From UMGS172 sp045587185 (GTDB lineage Bacteria; Bacillota; Clostridia; Oscillospirales; Acutalibacteraceae): DNA of 64,000 bases. How positions within the stretch are numbered: the stretch's first letter is position 1; each line of letters opens with the position of its first letter. This document shows positions 33,779-41,719 of this stretch, in pieces. The notes under the pieces were generated by a model. The model made no database searches. It was not told the origin of the DNA and saw nothing but the letters and a program-made list of their open reading frames with translations. The stretch covers positions 18,056-82,055 of the forward strand of contig JAZNBS010000032.1 in assembly GCA_045587185.1 (NCBI GenBank). Direction: 5' to 3'. A program made the position numbers and the translations under genes.

Positions 33779-36592
33779 ATGTCTAAGGACGTCAAAATTG
33801 AAATAATTTATTACAAAACAGCGACCGATGTTTCTTTAGAGTTCGGTCTGCATGACCAATATCCCCTACGTCTGCTTTCCTCCTGTTGTAATGACCTTAA
33901 ATCGTTTTTCAAAAGCCTTAAAAGGGCGGTTATGCGAAGCGAGATAATTCTGTTGGTCGGTGGATACGACGATGAAAAAGAATATCTACCGGGATTTTTG
34001 GCGCGTTCCATCGGTCAGAAATGTGTTATCCCCGATTATGGAAAACTTGGTGTCATTGCAAGCAACCACTACATTTTGCCAAAAGATGCTAAGCCTCTTG
34101 CACCCAAAAGCCGTTTGTTTGGCGGATTTTTAATTGAACACGGTCCTCAGACCATCATAAGTCTTACCGATGACCAAAAGATACGCAACGAACTTGTCAA
34201 GCAATTTATCGCAAGTTACATAACCGAACATCACAACAGTTTCAACAGTCCGTTTGTATTAAAACCCGACGTGGAAAAGGTTGAGAATGAAAAAACCGAA
34301 CAATCCACCGAATATACTGATATTTCTTCCAACGGTGACAATGCCGACACCCCCGAAACTAATACTGTAGTTTTGGAAGAAACCACAAACGAAACTGTTT
34401 TGAATCTTGATGATTTCGATGTGCCGTTGATTTTTGAAAATGAAGATAATATCGAGAACTCTGACAGCGATGATTCCGATGATAACGGCAACGACGACAG
34501 TATTTTTATCTATGAAATTGAAAAAAATTACACCCACAGAAAGCGACGTGCAGTACGTATATGGTGCATCATCTTATCACTGCTTGTTGTTTTATCCACT
34601 GTTGCGGGTGCATTATCAACCAAATTTATTGGCAAAGGTGAAGATTATTATAAAAAGTTAAACCAAATATATAACTCTCACGGTGATGATATATCAAGCG
34701 GTTTTCAAAAGGTCAAGCAACGCAATAATGCTATTTTTACTTGGCTGAAGTTTGATTCTATCGGCATCAACCACCCTGCTTTCAGCGTTGTTGATGCTTC
34801 TAAGAATGAATATTTGAATAGGTTGCCGAACGGCACCGAGGATGTGAGAGGCACCCTATATTCTGAGTTTGTCGGTTCACTTACTTCATCCGTGGGAAAC
34901 GCGATAATATACGGCAACTCTGCAAACGGCGGCCTTTTGCAAGAAGTCCCTGCTAACCTCGAAGAACTCCTTGGCAGCGAATTTACTGCTGCAGATAACC
35001 GATTCTTAACAAATTGGCAAGTTTTCTCTGTTTTTAAGGAGAGTTCTGTCAACGGTTATGACTATTGGAAGACCGATTTTGACAATGATGATGCTTACCG
35101 TGAACATTTGATTGCCTTGCAAAATCTGTCCATTGGCAATTTTGAAAAAACGCTTTACGGCAACGAGAAACTGCTTATAATAGTAGGAATTGGCACTGAT
35201 GATAAGTTTGTGTTGGCTGCGTGCCTTGATTCGGTACGTGTTTTGATGATCACCAACGAAACTGTCAATAGTTCCGTTGGCAATCAGTCGCACATTGATT
35301 CCTCATTGTCCGACAGTACGGTTTCAAGCAATACTTTAAGTTCGGAACCTGATGACTCACACACCGGTGACCATAACGACTTTCACGGTGACTCACCCGA
35401 TATAATCTTACCCCCACCCCCTGTAACAAGTTCTTCACCGTCTTCTTCTAATGCCTCTTCATCAAAACCTTCCTCATCAACCGTACAATCATCAAACACA
35501 TCTTCTCAAAACAGTTCGAATGACACATCAACCAAGGTTTCATCGGTTATCGGTTCTTCATCTGTTGTTTCTTCAGTGCCGTCAAGCACACAATCTACCT
35601 CATCTGGCAACACATCGTCACACATAACCTCTGCCGAACCCTCAAGGCCCGATGTGACCTCTTCACAGACATCAAGTACCGTCACATCTTCAAAGCCATC
35701 GTCTGTGGTGGCATCAAGTTCATCGCAAGCCAGTTCATCTCAACCGCCCAAACCTACGGTTGACCCAATATACACCTGGGATGTTGAACTGTCCTGTATT
35801 GACAATGCAACTGGTATAAAATATACAGGCAAAGCCGTGGACATTGTTGCAATGATACTTGAGGACGAAATGAGTCCCACCATTGACCCCCCTGAGGCTT
35901 TGATTGCCCAGTCAGTTGTTAAATATAATTGGCTTTTAAACAACAACGGCCTTAATCCAAACAAAGCCCCAAGCAACGCGCTTGACCCCAACCCAACACC
36001 TCAGGCAATCAAGTATGCTACAGCGGCAAAGGGAATGGTGCTTATGTATGGTAACACCGTTGCTAAAACATATTGCTATGCTTATTCTGCGGGTAAGACT
36101 GCCTGCTATCAGGATATTTGGGGAGGCACCGCCTACCCCTATCTGCAAAGTGTTGACTGTTCAATCGACGAGCAACTTAAAGACTTCAAAACCACTTCAA
36201 CATATTCGGCCGCAAAAATGCAAGAACTTATAAAAACGGTTTGCGGTATTGATGTAAGTGAAATGCCCAAAACCGAATGGCTTGTTCCCACCAAACGTGA
36301 TGCCAACGGTCTGTATTGTCTGAAAATTAAGATTGGCGGCAAAGAGTATAACGGACGTTATCTGCGTGAAACTTTGCTTGCAAAGAAAAACACTAATATG
36401 GCCGCTATAAGGTCGACAGCATATGAAATTGAGTACAACGAAGAACAAGACGCCTTTACTGTGACCTGCAAAGGTTACGGACACGGTGTTGGATTCAGCC
36501 AACGCGGTGCCAAAGCCTATGCCAAAGAGGGTTGGACTGCCGAACAACTGTTAGCTCACTTCTTCCCAGGTACCACGTTAATTAAAAATTGA
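33779..36592 (+). CDS. Three-part membrane protein: CinA-like N-domain, inactive sortase-like domain, SpoIID/LytB domain
   Basis: A 937-residue protein behind a strong AAAGGAGGAGG site. Residues 1-155 resemble a degenerate molybdopterin-binding fold (RSEIILLVGG at 53-62; FGGFLIEHG at 114-122). Residues 165-250 are acidic linker. One transmembrane segment spans about 260-282. Residues 290-492 align along their length with the upstream sortase (TWLKFDSIGINHPAF, IIYGN, KFVLAACL), but the catalytic His is Asn380, the Cys position reads GIGT near 470-473 and the Arg is Lys476. Residues 500-660 are a Ser/Thr-rich stalk. Residues 665-937 are a SpoIID/LytB domain with the probable catalytic Glu697 in ILEDEMSP and GYGHGVGFSQRGAKAYA (899-914). 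SpoIID enzymes cleave stripped glycan strands during engulfment. Topology should be cytoplasmic N-domain and external remainder. Confidence 0.85.
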   Translation: MSKDVKIEIIYYKTATDVSLEFGLHDQYPLRLLSSCCNDLKSFFKSLKRAVMRSEIILLVGGYDDEKEYLPGFLARSIGQKCVIPDYGKLGVIASNHYILPKDAKPLAPKSRLFGGFLIEHGPQTIISLTDDQKIRNELVKQFIASYITEHHNSFNSPFVLKPDVEKVENEKTEQSTEYTDISSNGDNADTPETNTVVLEETTNETVLNLDDFDVPLIFENEDNIENSDSDDSDDNGNDDSIFIYEIEKNYTHRKRRAVRIWCIILSLLVVLSTVAGALSTKFIGKGEDYYKKLNQIYNSHGDDISSGFQKVKQRNNAIFTWLKFDSIGINHPAFSVVDASKNEYLNRLPNGTEDVRGTLYSEFVGSLTSSVGNAIIYGNSANGGLLQEVPANLEELLGSEFTAADNRFLTNWQVFSVFKESSVNGYDYWKTDFDNDDAYREHLIALQNLSIGNFEKTLYGNEKLLIIVGIGTDDKFVLAACLDSVRVLMITNETVNSSVGNQSHIDSSLSDSTVSSNTLSSEPDDSHTGDHNDFHGDSPDIILPPPPVTSSSPSSSNASSSKPSSSTVQSSNTSSQNSSNDTSTKVSSVIGSSSVVSSVPSSTQSTSSGNTSSHITSAEPSRPDVTSSQTSSTVTSSKPSSVVASSSSQASSSQPPKPTVDPIYTWDVELSCIDNATGIKYTGKAVDIVAMILEDEMSPTIDPPEALIAQSVVKYNWLLNNNGLNPNKAPSNALDPNPTPQAIKYATAAKGMVLMYGNTVAKTYCYAYSAGKTACYQDIWGGTAYPYLQSVDCSIDEQLKDFKTTSTYSAAKMQELIKTVCGIDVSEMPKTEWLVPTKRDANGLYCLKIKIGGKEYNGRYLRETLLAKKNTNMAAIRSTAYEIEYNEEQDAFTVTCKGYGHGVGFSQRGAKAYAKEGWTAEQLLAHFFPGTTLIKN

Positions 36593-36622
36593 TTGAATAA
36601 CTAACTCAACGAGGTGTATTAA

Positions 36623-37129
36623 ATGATAGATAAAGTTTTGGACGCATTGAGGGGAATTCCGCCTGAACTCATAGTATTTTTGATATCATTATTGCCGATA
36701 CTTGAACTCAGAGGCGGACTTGTAGCGGCGGCAATTTTAGGTGTGGAATGGTATATTGCTTTCCCAATTTGCGTTTTGGGAAATATGCTCCCCATACCGA
36801 TTATATTACTTTTTATCAAACAAATATTTAGGTTGTTGAGAAAAGCGCCACTGTTTAAAAAGATTATCCCATATCTTGAGGAAAAGGCAGGGCAAAAAGG
36901 CAGTCTTATTAACCGCGGACGGTTTATAGGTCTGTTTTCATTCGTTGCTATCCCATTACCCGGCACAGGTGCATGGATGGGTGCTTTGGCCGCAACTCTG
37001 CTTGATATCAGAATGAAGCGTTCATTCCCTATAATTTTCCTAGGTGTTGTAACCGCAGGCATTATAATGTTACTTGTGGCATATGCACTGCCCGACCTTT
37101 GCGCAAAACTTTTTGGGTTCAGTTTTTAG
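36623..37129 (+). CDS. Small membrane protein of the COG2426 / Sm_multidrug_ex family
   Basis: A 168-residue membrane protein with about four hydrophobic segments. The family motifs LPILELRGGLVAA and PLPGTGAWMGALAA are both present. The family is named a putative small multidrug exporter, but transport has not been firmly shown. It lies 30 bases after the SpoIID fusion and is the last gene of the operon, closed by a strong terminator. GAGGTG lies 6 bases before the ATG. Confidence 0.85.
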   Translation: MIDKVLDALRGIPPELIVFLISLLPILELRGGLVAAAILGVEWYIAFPICVLGNMLPIPIILLFIKQIFRLLRKAPLFKKIIPYLEEKAGQKGSLINRGRFIGLFSFVAIPLPGTGAWMGALAATLLDIRMKRSFPIIFLGVVTAGIIMLLVAYALPDLCAKLFGFSF

Positions 37130-37163
37130 ACCAACACTCTAACTGATTATACCAACATTACAC

Positions 37164-37201
37164 AAAAACCTCCCACTCACAACAGTGAGTGGGAGGTTTT
37201 T
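37164..37201. terminator. Strong bidirectional terminator between the sortase operon and ftsZ
   Basis: A perfect 17-base-pair stem (37164-37180 with 37185-37201) has an AACA loop and A/T runs at each end. Confidence 0.94.
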
Positions 37202-37216
37202 AATGTACTTTTATTC

Positions 37217-38275
37217 TTATTTCAAGGATTCAAGAATTGTGATGTAACCGTCATCCTCAGGCTGTGCGCCGGTTGAAAGAGTGGACAGAATATCATCTGC
37301 GGGGCTCTTTTCTTCCTTGTCATCGCCAAGACCAGTTGCAACAACAGTGATACGCATCTCGTCCTCAAGGTTGGGATCAAGCTGAGTACCCCAGATAATG
37401 GTTGCATCGGGGTTGACCATGTTGTGGATGATGGTAGAAGCCTGTTCGACCTCTTCGAGACCGATATCCTCGGAACCGATAATGCTGATGATAACACCGC
37501 GTGCATTTTCCATACTGGTTTCGATAAGCGGGCTGGAGATAGCCTTCTGTGCGGCAAGTTCTGCTTTGTCGCGACCATTTGCAATACCAACGCCCATATG
37601 TGCGAAGCCAGCGTCCTTCATAACTGCGGTGACATCTGCAAAGTCAAGGTTAACCATAGCGGTAACATTGATAAGTTCAGAAATACTCTGAACGCCCTGA
37701 CGGAGAACATCGTCGGCAATTTCAAAAGCGTTCTTCAAGGTGATCTTCTGCTCAGAAACAAACTTTAATCTTTCGTTAGGGATAACAATAAGGCTATCAA
37801 CCTGTTCACGGAGAGCAGCAATACCTTCCTCTGCCTGAAGCATTCTCTTTCTGCCTTCAAATGCAAAAGGCTTGGTTACGATACCAACAGTGAGGATACC
37901 GAGTTCCTTTGCAATCTGAGCAACAACGGGTGCTGCTCCTGTTCCTGTACCGCCGCCCATACCAGCTGCGATAAAGACCATATCTGCGCTACGGAGAGCT
38001 GCTGCAATTTCATCTTTAGACTCCTGAGCTGCACTCTCACCCTTATCGGGAGAAGCGCCTGCACCCTGACCCTTGGTAAGTTTTTCACCAATCTGGATCT
38101 TGTGGGTTGCCTTGGAAAGCAACAAAGCAGCCTTATCGGTATTGATTGCAATAAACTCAACGCCGCGGACACCGGCATCAACCATACGGTTAACAGCGTT
38201 ACCGCCGCCACCGCCAACACCAACAACTTTAATCTGTACTACATCAGCAGTTTCGTTATCAATTTCGAATGCCAT
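37217..38275 (-). CDS. ftsZ: Cell division protein FtsZ
   Basis: Tubulin-like GTPase that forms the division ring. It has 352 residues with GVGGGGGNAVNRM, the tubulin signature GGGTGTGAAP, and the synergy-loop region NLDFADVTAVM. The ATG at 38275 is chosen, because AAGGATG lies 6 bases upstream and would abut an ATG at 38284. The C-terminal tail is unusually short: only about 35 residues follow the core, ending DDGYITILESLK, with none of the usual IPxFLR-type contact peptide. It has its own promoter and no ftsA partner beside it. Confidence 0.97.
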   Translation of the reverse strand: MAFEIDNETADVVQIKVVGVGGGGGNAVNRMVDAGVRGVEFIAINTDKAALLLSKATHKIQIGEKLTKGQGAGASPDKGESAAQESKDEIAAALRSADMVFIAAGMGGGTGTGAAPVVAQIAKELGILTVGIVTKPFAFEGRKRMLQAEEGIAALREQVDSLIVIPNERLKFVSEQKITLKNAFEIADDVLRQGVQSISELINVTAMVNLDFADVTAVMKDAGFAHMGVGIANGRDKAELAAQKAISSPLIETSMENARGVIISIIGSEDIGLEEVEQASTIIHNMVNPDATIIWGTQLDPNLEDEMRITVVATGLGDDKEEKSPADDILSTLSTGAQPEDDGYITILESLK

Positions 38276-38334
38276 TTTAATCATCCTTCCGTTTTTGTAT
38301 ATATTAATACCTAAACTTACAGTATTCCTAGAAC

Positions 38335-38363
38335 ATTATACAATGTATTTTATAAAAATGCAA
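38335..38363 (-). promoter_or_regulatory. Promoter of ftsZ
   Basis: Minus-strand TTGCAT (38358-38363) and TATAAT (38335-38340) have a 17-base spacer. The leader before the ATG at 38275 is about 53 bases. Confidence 0.82.
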
Positions 38364-38374
38364 TACTAAATATT

Positions 38375-38404
38375 GAAAAAAATCAGAAATATTGTGATTT
38401 TTTT
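38375..38404 (-). terminator. Weak A/T-rich terminator after ftsQ
   Basis: AAAAATCA pairs with TGATTTTT around a 9- to 10-base loop, with additional T residues. With only A/T-rich pairs it may let some transcription reach ftsZ. Confidence 0.5.
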
Positions 38405-38428
38405 TAAATAAAACCGCTATATCTTGAA

Positions 38429-39229
38429 TTATTTAAGAAATTCGGTTATGTCTTCATACTTAAGAACGGCTTTTTTATTATTAACCGACCAATCCACCAA
38501 AGAAATGCTTGCACTGACATCCTTTTCAACCGATTTCAGCATTGTTTCAAGGTGGTTGAACTTCCCACCCATTTCGGTATAACTGCCAAGTTTTATGTAC
38601 AGTTTCTCGTTTATCACAAACTTTATATCAACAAGGTTATCAACGTCAACCAAAATCAAATCAAAACCTTTGGCGTTGCAAAGTCCAACAATATCATTCA
38701 AAACATCCCGCTGATGTTTGTCAGAAAAATCGACCGCTTTTCCAATGATAAACTCTGAGGATTTTATACCCTTTACTCTAAGAAGTCCCCCAGGTCGCTC
38801 AACCGTTGAACGCAATATCTTGAAATCAGAGTCGGCAATGTACATACCATCCTCTGTTTCGAAAACCATTGATTCACTCGCAGGTGTTACTTCAATTCCC
38901 AAAGCGTCTGGCAAAGATTTCACAACATTTACCTTTTTCACATACGGCAAGGATTTCGTAATGTTTTCGGCAATTTCATCGGAGGACATTCTGATAAGAT
39001 TATCACCGACAGTTACCCCTGATGCATCAATTATCTCCTGTTCGGAATAAATACTTCTACCGATGATTTTAACGGTGTTTAGATTGAATAAAACAGTCAA
39101 CATCAACGTGACAGCAATACCAACAATAACAAGCAGTATCAAAGTAAGCAACATCGCGACCTTGATTTTTGATATTCTGCGCTTACCGTTCTTAGGTCTG
39201 CGACCGTTTTCAGAGTATTCTACCTTCAT
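38429..39229 (-). CDS. ftsQ: Cell division protein FtsQ/DivIB
   Basis: A 266-residue bitopic membrane protein of the FtsQLB complex. A basic cytoplasmic N-terminus is followed by a transmembrane segment (about residues 24-46). Next comes the POTRA domain (FNLNTVKIIGRSIYSEQEII), where the GVTVGDNLI segment is typical, and then the beta domain. It lies 18 bases after murA and is the last gene of the cell-wall cluster. Confidence 0.9.
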   Translation of the reverse strand: MKVEYSENGRRPKNGKRRISKIKVAMLLTLILLVIVGIAVTLMLTVLFNLNTVKIIGRSIYSEQEIIDASGVTVGDNLIRMSSDEIAENITKSLPYVKKVNVVKSLPDALGIEVTPASESMVFETEDGMYIADSDFKILRSTVERPGGLLRVKGIKSSEFIIGKAVDFSDKHQRDVLNDIVGLCNAKGFDLILVDVDNLVDIKFVINEKLYIKLGSYTEMGGKFNHLETMLKSVEKDVSASISLVDWSVNNKKAVLKYEDITEFLK

Positions 39230-39247
39230 ATCCTCACCGCTTTCAAC

Positions 39248-40513
39248 TTAAAAATTTTTAATCCTTTTAATATCGGCTCCGAGCGAATTGAAAATGTGCT
39301 CAAAACCGTCGTAGCCACGGTCAATATAGCATATATTATTAATATTTGAAGTGCCGATTGAAGCCATTGCGGCCAATGACAGCGCCGCACCGCCGCGAAG
39401 GTCTGCCGCATTAAGGTAAGCACCGTGAAGATGTTTCACACCTGTAATAACAGCAACCCTGCCAAAGGTTTTTATCTTTGCTCCGAGCCGTTTCATATCA
39501 TCAATATAACCGAACCGACTGTTGAAAATATTTTCAACAAAAACACCTGTACCGTGCGCGGTAGATGAAACTGCAACCAACAACGGTCCTGCGTCAGTGG
39601 GAAAGCCGGGATAGGGTTGTGTGGTAATTGTGTCAAAATTACTCAAGTTTTTATGGGATATAACAGTGAGACATCCGTCATTCTTATATTCAATTTGGCA
39701 ACCGCATTCACGAAGCACCGAGGTTATCGGCACAAGATGGTCGTAAACAATATTTTGAAGATTAACCTTACCTCCACAGATTGCAACACCGCACATACAG
39801 GTTGCCGCAACAATTCGGTCAGGCATTACGGTATATTCAATCCCTTTGAGTTGCTTTACGCCGTTGATGATTACGGTATCGGTGCCCGCACCTCTTATAT
39901 CGGCACCTGCCTTTTTTAGAAAATTTGCAAGGTCGGTTATTTCGGGCTCACATGCGGCATTTTTAATTACAGTCGTTCCTTTACATAAAACCGATGCAAG
40001 AATAATATTTTCAGTTGCACCAACGCTTGGGAACTTCAAATAAACTTCGGTACCGCAAGCACCGTTGGGCATATCACAGACAATTTTTGAACCGTCATAT
40101 TGTACGGTTGCACCGAGTTTTTTCAATGCATCAATGTGCAGATCTATCGGTCTCGGCCCCAATTCACATCCACCTGGCAAACTCATTTCGGCCTTGCCTG
40201 TTCTGGCCACAACAGCACCCATAAACACTATGGACGAGCGCATTTTATGCATAAGGCACTCAGGGACACAAGTATTACACCGAAGTGACGGATTGACCGT
40301 TACAGTTGTACCCTCACGTCTCACATCACACCCAAGGCAAGACAAAATATCAATCGAAGCATCAACATCAGACAGGTTCGGACAATTATGTAAAACACAT
40401 TGGCCATTGCACAGAAAAGTGGCGGCAAGCAGTGGCAAAACGCTGTTTTTCGCACCTTGCACCTTATATTCTCCGTAAAGTTTTTTACCGCCGTTTATAA
40501 TAAACACGGACAT
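39248..40513 (-). CDS. murA: UDP-N-acetylglucosamine 1-carboxyvinyltransferase
   Basis: First committed step of peptidoglycan synthesis (phosphoenolpyruvate transfer to UDP-GlcNAc). It has 421 residues with GAKNSVLPLLAA, and the catalytic Cys in PGGCELGPRPIDLH, the fosfomycin target. The C-terminal domain has YPGFPTDAGPLL (usual form YPGFPTD). The ATG at 40513 follows GAGGTG by 6 bases. That start codon and ribosome-binding site sit within a perfect inverted repeat (see regulatory feature at 40511-40548). Confidence 0.96.
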   Translation of the reverse strand: MSVFIINGGKKLYGEYKVQGAKNSVLPLLAATFLCNGQCVLHNCPNLSDVDASIDILSCLGCDVRREGTTVTVNPSLRCNTCVPECLMHKMRSSIVFMGAVVARTGKAEMSLPGGCELGPRPIDLHIDALKKLGATVQYDGSKIVCDMPNGACGTEVYLKFPSVGATENIILASVLCKGTTVIKNAACEPEITDLANFLKKAGADIRGAGTDTVIINGVKQLKGIEYTVMPDRIVAATCMCGVAICGGKVNLQNIVYDHLVPITSVLRECGCQIEYKNDGCLTVISHKNLSNFDTITTQPYPGFPTDAGPLLVAVSSTAHGTGVFVENIFNSRFGYIDDMKRLGAKIKTFGRVAVITGVKHLHGAYLNAADLRGGAALSLAAMASIGTSNINNICYIDRGYDGFEHIFNSLGADIKRIKNF

Positions 40514-40548
40514 AGTATGCACCTCGGTACATACTATGCAGGTGTTTT
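40511..40548 (-). promoter_or_regulatory. Inverted repeat enclosing the murA start codon, with alternative pairing
   Basis: Minus-strand CATAGTATG (40530-40538) is complementary to CATACTATG (40511-40519), whose last three bases are the murA start codon; the loop holds the GAGGTG ribosome-binding site. An alternative stem can pair CACCT (40540-40544) with AGGTG of the ribosome-binding site. Either fold would affect murA translation. Functional meaning is inference. Confidence 0.4.
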
Positions 40549-40574
40549 AAATTTGTTATAAATTGTTATAAATA

Positions 40575-41699
40575 TTAACGTTGTTTGGCGAGATTCAACA
40601 CAATTTCGGCAATTTTTCGGTCTGCATCCGCAATAGCGGTTTCTTTAGCCGAACGTGACATTTCGTTTAACCGTGCCTCATTACCCAACAGTTCTCTGAC
40701 CGTTTCGAGCAATTTTTCACCGTTCAAATCCTTTTCTTCGATAAGTTCGGCGGCATTTACACGCTTTAATGACATTGCATTATGGGACTGATGATTTTCG
40801 GCAACATACGGCGAAGGAATAAGAATTGAAGCCTTTCCACACAGTTGAAGTTCGCAAACCGACATAGCACCTGCGCGGCTTATTACAACATCGGCCGCCG
40901 CCATCATAACATCCATATTATCAATATATTCGAGAATGTTGACCTTGCCGTTATCTTGGGTATAGCCGATTTCGGACGCCTTTTGCATAAAATCAGCATA
41001 ACCCGACTTGCCTGTTCCGTGAAAATGGGTGAAACCCCTGTTTTGAAGATTCCATTCAACAACCTTTAGTACAGCATTGTTGATTGCCCTTGCACCAAGA
41101 CTTCCGCCAAACGAAAGCAGTACCTTTTCATCAGCAGGGATACCGAGTTTTTGCCTTGCCTCGGCCTTTGAAACGGTGGTCAATGACTGCCTTATAGGAT
41201 TTCCCGTGATGACAGGTGGGTTTTTGGAATTAAGGTTTTTAAGTGCATCCTCCATTGCCACCATAACAATATCGACCAGCGGTGCCAACATCTTGATAGT
41301 CATTCCCGGATAAGCATTGGCCTCATGCACGGCTGTTTTTATGCCCAATTTCGCGGCCTCTCGAAGTACGGGACCGCATACATAACCGCCTGTGCCCACA
41401 ACGACATCGGGGTTGAGTTGGCGCAAAAGTTTCTTTGAAGCAAACGACGACGCAACTGCCTTGTATGCAGCGCTGATATTCCTAAAGATATTTTTTACCG
41501 TGATTTTTCTTTGAAAACCTGCAACGTCAATAGTGTAAAAATCATATCCAGACATTGGCACAAGACGACTTTCCATTCCCCTCTTTGTACCAACAAAACT
41601 GATTTTACAATCAGGACAAACCTGTTTTATGTACCCTGCAACCGCAATAGCAGGGTTGATGTGACCGGCGGTACCGCCACCTGCAAATACAATATGCAT
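40575..41699 (-). CDS. murG: UDP-N-acetylglucosamine-lipid I GlcNAc transferase
   Basis: Makes lipid II at the inner face of the membrane. It has 374 residues with the GGGTAGHINPAIAVA loop, GTGGYVCGPV, SFGGSLGARAIN and the donor-site segment ISRAGAMSVCELQLCGKASILIP (UDP-GlcNAc-binding). It lies between the SEDS gene and murA, the standard order for clusters of this kind. Confidence 0.97.
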   Translation of the reverse strand: MHIVFAGGGTAGHINPAIAVAGYIKQVCPDCKISFVGTKRGMESRLVPMSGYDFYTIDVAGFQRKITVKNIFRNISAAYKAVASSFASKKLLRQLNPDVVVGTGGYVCGPVLREAAKLGIKTAVHEANAYPGMTIKMLAPLVDIVMVAMEDALKNLNSKNPPVITGNPIRQSLTTVSKAEARQKLGIPADEKVLLSFGGSLGARAINNAVLKVVEWNLQNRGFTHFHGTGKSGYADFMQKASEIGYTQDNGKVNILEYIDNMDVMMAAADVVISRAGAMSVCELQLCGKASILIPSPYVAENHQSHNAMSLKRVNAAELIEEKDLNGEKLLETVRELLGNEARLNEMSRSAKETAIADADRKIAEIVLNLAKQR

Positions 41700-41719
41700 A
41701 ACCTATACCTCTATCCACA

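Noticed and set aside
35440..35760. Ser/Thr-rich stretch as a DNA repeat or CRISPR-like array
   Set aside because: The codons vary and there is no fixed repeat unit; it is a protein linker inside the SpoIID fusion.
33779..36592. Fusion of sortase and SpoIID parts as an assembly or frameshift artefact
   Set aside because: The frame is open and compositionally continuous for 937 codons, with one ribosome-binding site and sensible linkers between the parts.
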